Assembly: GCA_026874595.1 (NCBI GenBank)
Contig: CM049311.1
Location: 10,939,676 to 11,003,675 of the forward strand
Source of the DNA: Sipunculus nudus
Lineage: Eukaryota > Annelida > Sipuncula > Golfingiida > Sipunculidae
Direction: 5' to 3'
Length of the DNA stretch: 64,000 nucleotides
Below the pieces are notes generated by a model. The model did no database searches. It was not told the DNA's origin and was given only the letters and a program-made list of their open reading frames with translations. The translations under genes were made by a program, and so were the position numbers. The stretch's first letter is position 1, and each line of letters opens with the position of its first letter. Positions 35,201-47,200 of this stretch are shown here, piece after piece.

Positions 35201-38200
35201 TACCACACAGGCCACATATAAGATCAAAATATAGCAAAAGATCAAGGAAATCCATGCAAGAATTATTGTGAAACGGGTGCTTACATATTAATTTTTATTC
35301 AATACAAGCCAACTGTACTGAGCTTTCATAAATGATGGTCATATTTATTAAGAAATCTTTGACCCAATGCAAGATTACATTAATATACATCCCACTGCAT
35401 TCACTTTAATAGTTCTTGAGATAATATGTTCTAAAGGAATTTAAAGATGGCGTCCTGGTGGCCATATTGGATTTCTGACAGACAAACAACAAACATCCTC
35501 TAAAAGGGACCAAACATCATAAAAAAATCACAGAAACTGTCCTGGCAAAAGGATTTCTAATATGGCTACCTGGCAGACATAATGGTTTTCTGACAAGTCA
35601 CACATCCTCCAATAAGACACTAAACTTGTAGCAATTGCTTCAAAGAATGTAACAGTTATGAATGTCCAAAACAATTCAAAAGGCATGATCAGGTTGGAGA
35701 GCTCTCATATCAGATTTATGAACATGCAAATGTAAAAAGTCCAAGTCCAATTTGTTTTAATTATCAGCTTGCTATTCAATGGGGTCAGCAGGGTAGGTAA
35801 ACTGCAAAACCTAAAAGAAAAAAAATGCAGAAAGCATCACTAAGAGTCTTGTAATCAAATAAAGCCATCCTTAATCCAGGTACAGACCCACATATTATCA
35901 GAACAAACACTTGCTGGTATATCTGATGATTTGTATAATAATATTCAGATATCTAGAAAACTAAGTTTATTGCTATGATTCCATGATATAAACTGCAAAA
36001 TGTTCCCATCATTTTATAAATCAGTAGCTAAACTTAACACTAAACTCTCATAGTCTTAATGCCTGGCCTAAGCATTCAGGCTACAGTGTTTTTGTTATGC
36101 ACTATTGATATATCCTTATCACTCCATGAGCTGATACAAAAGGGAGTCATATATCACAAGTGTCACTGACAATTATGGGCACATAGTGAGATGTACCAGT
36201 TGTGAGTGCCATATGGTTATATATACAAGAAAACAAGAAAAATAGAGATGGTCTACAAAATAAGTTATTGTGAACATCCCTGACCTATGACGTTGGCCTT
36301 TTGCCAACATATCAACTGGATTCTTTCTAAATGATGGGTAACTACTAACCACTTACATCTGGCTGGGTGTAATTACTTTGCAACCAATGAGTGAATAACT
36401 TAGACCTGCAACCTTTAACCTCCTGACCAGCTGACCTCAAAATCAATTAGTTATTTCTTCATGCAAAAAGACCCATTAATATGAAGTTTGAATCAAATTC
36501 AGTGATGCATAGATGTGGCATATGTGAAAGACTGAAGGTTTGGGTTGAACAGTTTCACTTGAAATATGTTCACAAGCATTTAGAACAATATTGTGACCTT
36601 GACCTTTGACCTTTTGAACTCAACATCAATAGGCTTCTTCTCCTATTGGTAGGTAAGCCATATATGACAGACGGAAAGTATAGATTGAAAAGTTTGCTGA
36701 AAATGACTCCACGCAAGAACAGGGTGCTGTGAACTTGACCTTTGACCTCAAAATCAACAGGTCTTTTCCCCTGTTGGCAGAGAAGAAATATCAGTGCTGA
36801 AAGGTTTGGAATGAAAGGTCTAGCTTGAAATGTGTCCACAACCTTTTCAAAGAAGTGGATCCTGTGACCCTGACCTTTGACCTTGTGACCTCAACATCAA
36901 TAGGATTCTTTTCCCACTTAGTAGGTGAGCTATATGTGAAAGATCAAAGAATTGGGATGAAAGGTTTGGCTTAAAATGCATCCTGAGGCTTTTCAAAGAA
37001 GTTGGTTCTGTGACCTTGACCTTTGACCTTGTGACCTCAAAAAAATTATGGTTCTTCCCCTGTTGGTATGTGAGCTGTATGTGAAAGATGGAAGGTTTGG
37101 GATGAAAATTTTGGCTAAAAGAATTATTTCTGGGGGGTGCAAATATACACCCCATAACTTCGAGAATATAGGTCGCAGTGACCTAATTTCAGGTTTGCAA
37201 GGAGATCTTTTTAGAACCTCTAAGACTGCATAGGGTTCATGGCCCTAGCCCCTATGGTTACGATTTGTGCCCTGCTAACGGCCGGCCCGCCGGCCGTACA
37301 GACGGAAGGACGCCAGACAAAGACCCATCGCTATAGCCCAGCATGACTGAAAGTCAGCTGAGCTAAAAATAAACAAAATCCGATAGAGTTTTTCAGATGA
37401 CTGATTATTTGCAAAAAAATTTGGTGATGCTAGCTCCTACCATTTTTGAGATAGCTATGGTTAACGTACAGACGACACACCATTGACAACGCCGCACCAT
37501 CGCATAAGCTCACAGGTTCGCTAAAAATCCAGCGGATGAGATTTTTAAGGGATCAAATACCTTTCATAATTATTATGTGTGTATGCTACTTTCCAAGTCA
37601 CTGTTTTGTAGCATAATGTTTTATATATAACTCTGGTCTAAGTTCCATTAAAAGACACATCATTTCTGGACAGTTGTGTTTCTTACAACATGATGAAGTG
37701 TAATACACAATCAAATATGACCTATGCTTGAGGAATAACTTACCAGAGACTGTTTGAAGAACTTATTAGTCAGGCTTTTCAGGGCCTCAGAGTCGTTCTT
37801 TGCAAACCGGAACTGTAACGTGCGACACTTGTTGAACAGATGCTGGAGGGGCTGGAGCCAAAAGCTGGGGAGGTGCTGAAGTGTTAACTTGCTCGGCCAC
37901 TTACTGGTGTTGCTGCAGCAGAATGAAAGTCAACTCTACATGCTGCATGCACATAAACTGTCTAACGTGTGACCTTTGCTGCTGAACTTAACTGGTTATA
38001 CACTTATGTTCAATATAAAATTCAACTTTAGAAAGGTAACAATTAATATTTTTGCAATAATGAATCAAAGTTTTGCTAAATATCTGCCAAGCATCACCAG
38101 AACCCTAATATGATGATTAGTAGTGAGCTGATCATCAAGTTTTATTGAAAGTCAGTTGGTTTGCTGCCACTTTCAAGAGCTCGATTATCAAAGGCAACTA

Positions 38201-41200
38201 TTGATTACATACGTCAAATGCCTTTATGTTACAGGCAAAAATTATTCTTCCATTTTTTACCACATTCAGCGCTTCATATAATGAGTCTGTGTTCCCAAAT
38301 AAATTACTTATGTGACTAAGTATGACACAGTAAATGCAAGAATAGAGGACTTATTAAAATTATTATCTGTGAACACGCAGGGAGCTGCAGAATTAGCGGA
38401 GAGTTTTCTAACGAGATGTACATTGCAAAATATGGGCCGGCAGGCATTAAAATACTCCATAAATTCTCCAGGTCTATGCCAATTTTGCGAGATTCTCTTA
38501 GAAATAATCTATTCAACCGAAGACAGGTGCCACTGTTTAGGCCATTCTTAAAAAAATTCTTTGTGGGGGCTAACCAGGCCAGTCGAGTATTTGGATTTCT
38601 CTTTGGACTAGTTGGCACATTTTCTTTTGTATGATCTGCCCAAAGCGCACCTGGGCCAGTAAAGTCTGCCTTCATGTGCTAGGCCTAACATTCTTAGATG
38701 CTCTTAATTCCCATAATGAAAGATGTTACCCGACATTGCTGATCGTTTAATTTGATCCTTAAAATAAGTCTGATTGTGTCTTTATACGTGGAAGGATCGT
38801 TACATTCGTGTGCGAGGTGAGAATACCTGCCAAGGAAACTCAGGTAGTGTTTCACAGATAATTGCATATTTCTTTGATAATTGCATATATTTGTCTGAAC
38901 CAATTAATAATTGATCATCAATCAGTTTGCTTAAATTGATGATCGATTATGAAAAAGGAACCGACTCCTACCACTAATGATGATGCATCTGCAATTTTGT
39001 TATATCTGATATTTTCTTGAATTTTAAAGGCGTAAGCATTCCTTATAATTATGAGCCTAATTGGGTAACAACATAGTTATATTAATGTCAAACTTTACTT
39101 AATCATGAGTTATAGAAAGCATGACATAGATTAAAGCACTCTGTAAAGACTGTAACTAGCGCAGGTACTTGCATTTCTGGTTCTCCTGCTCCATTGTACA
39201 CATGACAGGCAAGTGTTCTTGTAATCTTGCTTGTTGGGTCTGCAGGAGTTTTGTCCAGCCACTCCAAAGCGCCTGATATTATACACTGAATTAGTTACTG
39301 TTAATACATGGTTAGTGAGAAACTATTGGAAATAAATAAAAACAATAGTTATTCCATAATTTCACTATATTTATTCTTGATGACATGATAAAATAATAAT
39401 ATTCATTTAAAACTATACAATCAGTATTCAATAAACTTATTTCTTCATATTCCTTATGAGGAAATACTGGCATATGGATCACTTTTTAAATCTGTGCATT
39501 TTTTTCTTTCTTGCAACAGGACAAATGTTTTATTCTTTTCTAATACTCAACATTTGAGTACATGATACATTATAAATTGATACAATAAAAATACTGCAAT
39601 ACATATCACTTCTTTATGCAATATAACAAAATGTGGAAATGTGATCAACAAATGCAATACCCAACCCTAATATATACAGACCTGATTAAATTACCTATGA
39701 CCCCACAAGTAATTACCCCAAGAGTAATTAGAGTTTTTTTTTTAATTCATTATACCAGGGAGCTGCTTTTTACTGATATCTGGTCTTACCTGTCCATACA
39801 AGCTTCATTTGTGGGTGAGGGACAACGCTGGCCAGCGGCTGTCCAGGGTTCATTGTTTCTGGATTGACGACAGTCGTGGTTGGCTGCGACGTCTGTCTGA
39901 TGGCTACGTTGTGTTGCTGTGATGTCACCAGGTGCTGCTGCTGATTAGGGTTCATGCCTGGAGTGAACATTGGCCCAACCTGCGTTATTGAGACAGCAAC
40001 TGAAGAGGGGGGTGGAGCACGCACTATCTGAGCAGGAACTGTAACTCTGGTGGCAGCCACCTGAACTGGCGGCTGTTGTACTACAGGCTGTGCTGGCATT
40101 GGAGCAGAGAATCTTTGATCTGGTGAAAAAAGAGAAATGACCAATGGGTCAAGGCACTCAGGCAAAGATCTTAACTAAGTGACTGTATTTAAACTTTTAA
40201 GTACAGAATAGAACCATTGCTTTAAATATGTTTAGTATTTCTCAAGATAGTCTGTTTGTTATGACAGATATTAAAACTAGAAAATGTCCAGAGGACTGTA
40301 TTCCCTACCAAATGGGAATGTGAGAAATGTGTATACACACCATAACACACACATCCTCACATTCAATATTTTACCAAAAACACTGTGTGTGGGTTTAATC
40401 AAAAAACCTAATCTGCTGCAAATACAGAATGTGACTTAAAGGGTGCAGCTGCTATTATATTTAGAAGTAGAATCATGTAAAACATTTAGAGAAACAGTGT
40501 CGCATGTGAAAATTAAAAAAAATTGTATAAAACAATTCATAACAAAAGCACAGCATACTTGCATAATATACCCACTGTGTATCTGGTGACCTCTGACCTA
40601 AATAAACATGCATGAATTTTGATGAGAATGTAAATTCAGTTGAGAAACACTATTGGTAAATATGTCTATTGAGTTTCATGAAATTCCATTAGATTTTTGG
40701 TAAGTCACCATCATGGCACAAAAGTTGGGTGACCTCTGACCTTATGAAATATGCATGGATTTGGTGGAAACTGAAAATATGCGAGATATTATATTGATTA
40801 GTATTTCTGCTGAGTTTGATCAAAATCCATCGTATTCCTTGTAAGTAATATCACAGTGACATCACAAAGTAGCCTTGTGACCTCTGACCTCATTAAATAT
40901 GCATGTATTTTGCCTATTTTCAAATTCGGGATAAGTAGGTAAGTAGTTATGGTGAGTTTCGAAAATAAATCATTCAAAGCCCTGGTCAGTTATCGTGGCA
41001 ATACTAAAAAATTAACAGACAGAGGCTGACAGACTTTTTGAGAAAAAGTGTCACTTATATAATGAAAAAAAAATTGGTATAAAAAATTCATGAAAAAAAA
41101 ACATTCATGTTTGACCAAAACCTTATCAGCTCTGGGGACCCATACCATGCACTTGCTGCTACAAACAGAAGTTGATCTCTGTAAAACATTTTGAGATAAC

Positions 41201-44200
41201 GTGTTTATATGAAATGTTCAAATTTTGCATAAAAAAAAAAAAAAAAAAAATCCAAAAATTTGGCTTGACCAAAACCTTATCAGCTCTGGAGACCCATAAG
41301 ATGCACCTGCTACTACAATTTGAAGGAATTTTGAGTAAAACTTTTAGACATATGATATAGCATAACAAGGCCTACAGGCCTAATGCAAACCTGTGCAAAG
41401 TTTGGGAGTATATACAGAGGATTATCTTTAAAATTTAATATTGATCCTCTTATGTCCTGCAGATCTACCTTAGTATTATGATTTCAGCAAAATGGAAGTT
41501 GGGACCTGCAAAAAACTGTCCAGGTTATATACATATGCAAAATTTTAGGCAGATCAGTTGTACCACTACTTGTATACGAGTGATTTTATCCCACAGCAGA
41601 CAAACAGAAGGATGCTGTGCAAAAATGGTGGCAGGTGGCGCCACCAGTTTTGCTTATGATACAGAACTTTGTTAGATCTTTACACAGGCAAAATTTTGGC
41701 CAAATCGGTCAAATGGTTCCCGAGATAAGAGCTTGGATGTCTGCAGCAAAAATGTGAATGAAGGTGGTGCCAACTGTCATAAAATCAAGAAAGCTGTCTA
41801 TGATGTATAAACCTGCAAAATTTCAGGTGGATAAGTCAAACCATTGCCGAGATATGAGTGTTTTTATCCCAAGGCAGATGAACAGATGGATGCTGTGCAA
41901 AAATGGTTGCAGGTGGCGCCACCAGTTTTGCGTATGATATAAAGCTTTGTGAGATCTATACACATGCAAAATTTTGGCCAAAATTGGTCAAATGGTTCCC
42001 CAGATATGAGCTTGGATGTCTGCAGCATAAACGTGAGTGAAGGTGGTGCCACCTGTCATAAAATCAAGAAAGCTGTCTATGATGTATAAACCTGCAAATT
42101 TCAGGTGAATAAGTCAAACCACTGCCGAGATATGAGTGATTTTATCCCAAGGCAGATGAACAGATGGACACTGTGCTAAAATGGTTGCAGTTGGCGCCAC
42201 CATTTTTAATGTATGTTATAAAGCTATCCAAGGGCTACATTTTTAGCCTGATTGGTTAAAATGGTTCCCGAGATATGTGGGTTTATGTGGGGAGACAGAC
42301 ACACAAATGGACGCTGGGCAGAGAGGAAAGTACAGAGGTCAACCAAACATGAAGGCGCAGCAGTTCACATGTGACCCAATCATAATTGTGAATTTTAAAA
42401 AATACTGCCCAGTGGTTACGGAGGAGTTGTCCGGAACCTAAGTGGCGGCGGCGTCCGACTGAAAACAAAGTATCCACAAAACTCTGTTTTGGCAGATACA
42501 ACAAGGATGTATCAGTCAGGATATTTTGGATATGTTCTTTTTACCAGGGAGGATTAATAGAACAGATGAACAGAAAATTTGGCAGCATGGTTTCGGAGAA
42601 GAACATTTTTAAATGTTTTAGCTTCTTCCCCCAAAAATCTAAGAAAATGCAGTTAGCCAAGAAATAAGCAAAATCCAATAGAATTTTTTAGATGACAATT
42701 TTTTTGCAATAAAATTGGTGATGCTAGCTTCTGCTCTTTTTGAGATAGCTATAACGCCGACGGAAGACAGAAGACGGACAACACCACACCACTGCATAAG
42801 CTCACAGATTCATTAAAAATTGCAAACCAAGTTTTTTCAAACAGTTGAAAGATATAGTTCCAATATTTCTAATCTGGGCATTCTGCATCTAGACGATGTG
42901 TCTAGACACCCCCCCAGAGCCAGGTCAGTTGCCATGGTGATGTCTGGACCCCACCTGGTTGTACTGAGTGACCTCTTGACTTGGCTGCTGAAACTGGGCA
43001 TGTTGTCAAATCTTTTTTCAAACACAGAAAGCCTTTTTCAATTGGCTACAGCTTTTTTACAGCTGCATTTACCAAATCTATTCTTATAAAACTGGCAGAA
43101 CCCTACCATAAAATGATTCTTGTAAAGTTTAAACCAATCAGCTTAACAGTTTCTTAAAAAACAGTATATAAGCTAGAACAGTCTAAACTTACATTTTTGC
43201 TTGTAAAAAACAGATCAATGTAGGTGGCGCCACCAACACCTCAATTTCAGATATGACTCATGTGACAAACATTGGCATAAAATTTGGCAATGACAGCTCC
43301 AGCTGTTTCTGAGATTTTAAGTTTAGTATGCTTTTTTGCACAGATGACTAAGTTCAACTTCCTGTAACTCGGTCAAAAATCATTGAACTGAAACCATTCA
43401 AACAAAATTGAGAGAGATTGTTCCAAGGAACACTTCTGTGAAATATTGGACAATTTGGCTGGACAGTTTCAGAGGAGAAGCTTTTTAAAGGTTTTTAAGC
43501 TTTTTCTCTATAAAATCTAAAATTAATGCAGATACCCAATAATAAGCTCCAGGGCACCAAGTTTCACGTGTCTAATTCTTACATGTAATTTGGAGCTGAT
43601 AGCTCCGACCGTTTCAGCCATGGACGGCGGAAAGCCAGCTCTGGACGGCGGATGACGGACGGACAACGCTGGGCCATCGCATAAGCTCACAGGTTCGCTA
43701 AACATTGTTCATGGACAGACAGACGGTCAGATGGACAGAGCTGATCACAATATACCATGCTGTGCTGAGGCGGGGGATAAATATGACCATCTGCAGGGGA
43801 GATATGAAGCAGATCACTGTATATCATTTCTACTGATTTGACTGATTTCGAAACATACTAATTTTGGAACATTATTGAAATAATGACAAATACTTTTTTT
43901 TTTAAATATAGTATATTTACCACATACAAGTTACCTACCCAGACCTGTTTACTATCCCACTATTTTAGAAGCAATGAACTTCTGAGATGCTCTCACTCCA
44001 GTAGCTGAGCCAAACCCTGACAGGTTTATTTCTCCAAGTTTCCAAACAACTCATCGGGGCTGCCATTTTGAATACACACTAAAACCTGGATGTCACAGGC
44101 TGCATATTAAAATCATATGTATTATATAGTACTAATAAAGAAAGGCATTATATTCCAATTTCATGTTTTTTTCATTTTACCAAGTACAACATTGTTATTG

Positions 44201-47200
44201 GTACTCCTGTTTGAAGTCTAGTAAACCAGCTTCTGTGGCTCAGGGGTAATGCACATGACTCAAATGGTGGGAGATTGTGATTTCGAATCTCAACTGAAGC
44301 GGTGAGATTTTTCGTCACGGTTGGCCCCCACCCAGGGTGTGTTCTGCAGGCCTAATGGTTAGACTGTGCCCAATAGTCATGATTAACTCACAAACAATGT
44401 GCCTTTCAAGGGTTTCTTGGTGTTTTGACCCAGCAATGGGGATGACACACACCTAGGACCCACAGGAGTGGTACATCGAACCTGGATGACATCAGGACAA
44501 TCGAGTGTAAGCCCCTGTCACGTAGTCCAAAACCAGTATGGAACTCTGTAGTTGTACATATACTATTTCATTAAGAAAGCATTAAAAAATGGAGGCGGTA
44601 ACTTCCGACCAAAAAAAAAATATTAAAAAAAAAAAGAACTGATGACCAGTTGAGTCCAAAATTTGCTGCATAGCTCTCAGTGTATTCTGTACTCACCATG
44701 TGTAATTTGATTTAGGATTTTGTCTGCTGCTTCTCTAGCACCTGGTGGTACTGGTCCTGGCTGCTATAAATGATATCAATACCAATAAATATAAATAAAA
44801 ATAAACTAAATATTGAATAAAAACACATTTATAATCATGATGAAAAATATGTTTTGGTCATATATTTCTTTTCACAATTTTTGGTCATGTATTCCCTTAT
44901 CACCTCTACATAAACAGATTATGAACTCTTCTTTAGAAAGTTTTTTTTTCTCACGACAAGGACTTGCCTGCTAATACAAATAGTTAGATATATCAGTAAT
45001 AACAAGTGACCCATGGATCATGATGCTCAGCTGCCAAGCATGACCTGTGACATCATGGACTGAGATTTTCAACTTCCAGGCAAATTTTGAAGAACCAATT
45101 TGCCAATTTGTTGAAAATTTTCTATGACAACAGAAATATATATCACCTATGTCTGGTTTAAACACAGTGAATTGATGGTCTGAGGAAAATGCATGATTGT
45201 TAAGCTATCAGGAACTATTCCAACAGCTTGCTTGAAACCTGTCAGTCTCAAAAGGAACACCACAAAGGGCAAATATAAGATCAAAATATATAGCAAAAAT
45301 CAAGGAAATACATGCAAGAATTATTGAGAAACAGGTGCTTCTGTGTGAATTTTTATTCAATACAAGCCAACTGTACTGCACTTTTATAAATGATGGTAAT
45401 ATTTATTCAGAAATATTTGACCCAATCCTTTACAAGATTACATAAATATACATCCAACTGCATTCACCTTAACTGTTCTTGAGATAAAATGATCAAAAGG
45501 AAATAAAAGATGGTTGCCTGGTGGCCATATTGGACTTCTGACAAGTCTGAAATCAGACAACAAACATTCTCTAAATCGGACCAAACATTAAAGAAAAATA
45601 ACTGAAACTGCACTGAAGAAAGAATTTCTAAGGTGGCTAACTGGCAGATATAATGGATTTCTGACAAGTATGACATTTGATATCCCACATTCTCCAATAA
45701 GAGACCAAACTTGGGGCAAATTATCCAGTAATGGATGCCCAAAATAATTCAAAAGGCATGTCAAGGCCCTCATATCAGATTTATAGATATGCAATTGTAA
45801 AAAGTGTAAGTCCAATATTTTTTATTATCACTCTGCTTTTCAATGGGGTCAGCAGGGTAGGTAAACTGTCAAACCTGAAAGAAAAGAAATGCAGAAAGCA
45901 TGACTAAGAGTCTTGAAATAAAACAAAAAGCCATCCTAAATCAAGGTACCCATCCACATATTTTGAGAACAAACACTTGCTTTTATATGTGGTGATATAT
46001 ATTAAAATATTCAGATATCTAGGAAACTAAGTTTATTGCTAGGATTCCATAAAATAAACTGCAAAATGTTCCCATCATCTTATAAATCAGTAGCTAAACC
46101 TTAATACTATACTCTCATAGTCTTAATGCCTGGCTGAAGCATTCTGACAACAGTGTTTTTGTTATGAAGTAACGAGGTACTTATCACTGAGCCTTATCAC
46201 TTAATAGGCTGATACAAAAGGGAGTCATATGTCACCAGTGTCACTAACAATTACAGCCACACAGGGAGATGTACCAGCTGGAGTGGGATGGTTATATATA
46301 CAAGAAAAATAGAGATGGTCTATAAAAAAGGTAATTGTGAACATCCCTGACCTATGACCTTGGCCTTTTGCCCATATATCAACTGGATTCTTTCTAAATG
46401 ATGGGTAACTACTAACCACTTAAATCTGGTGTAATTACTTGGCAACCAATGGGTGAATAACTTTGACCAGCAACCTTTAACCTGCTGACCAGCTGACCCC
46501 AAAATCAATAAGTTATTTATTCAAGCAAAAAGACCCATAAATATGAAGTTTGAGTCAAACTGAGTGATGCATAGATGTGGCATATGTGAAAGACTGAAGG
46601 TTTGGGTTGAACAGTTACACTTGAAATATGCTCACAAGCATTTAGAACAATTAAATATTGTGACCTTGACCTTTGACTTTTGACCTCAACATCAATAGGC
46701 TTCTTCCCTTATTGGTAGGTAAGCCATATATGACAGATGGAAGGTACAGATTGAAAAGTTTGCCTGAAAAAGACTCCACGCAAGAAGTGGGTGCTGTGAA
46801 CTTGACCTTTGACCTCAAAATCAACAGGTCTTTTCCCCTGTTGGCAGAGAAGCGATATCAGTGCTGGAAGGTTTGGAATGAAAAGTCTAGCTTGAAATGT
46901 GTCCACAACCTTTTCAAAGAAGTGGATCCTGTGACCCTGACCTTTGACCTTGTGACCTAAAATCTATAGGATTCTTCTCCAACTTAGTAGGTGAGCTATA
47001 TGTGAAAGATCAAAGAATTGGGATGAAAGCGTTGGCTTAAAATGCATCCTCAGGCTTTTCAAAGAAGAGGCTCCTGTGACCTTGACCTTTGACCTTTTGA
47101 CCTCAAAAAAATTATGGTTCTTCCCCTGTTGGTAGGTGAGCTGTATGTGAAAGATGGAATGTTTGGGATGAAAATTTTGTCTCAAAGAGTTATTTCTGGG

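Larger units (their letters stand above)
32697..37527 (+). mobile_element. family C element, copy 1, interrupted by a family B element
   Basis: Begins aacaaggcctacaggcctaa, carries many units with the palindrome GGTGGCGCCACC, and has an internal 3'-like end (cataagctcacagattcact at about 34,240). It continues to ~35,035, and after the inserted element resumes at 37,371-37,527, ending GCATAAGCTCACAGGTTCGC then TAAAAAT. Copy 2 at 41,364-43,704 has the same order without the insertion. The 3' end (short gacgaca tract, AGCTCAC, CTAAAAAT) parallels the family A/B ends. Confidence 0.8.

Noticed and set aside
38312-38675. Overlapping frames on both strands in intron w12-w13
   Set aside because: No family resemblance, no repeat context and overlapping on opposite strands; best explained as chance.
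46673-46960. Repetitive frames in family B modules (for example VTLTFDLVT type)
   Set aside because: They translate the ~140-bp DR1 modules, shift frame between copies and carry no consistent start or stop, so they are not protein genes.
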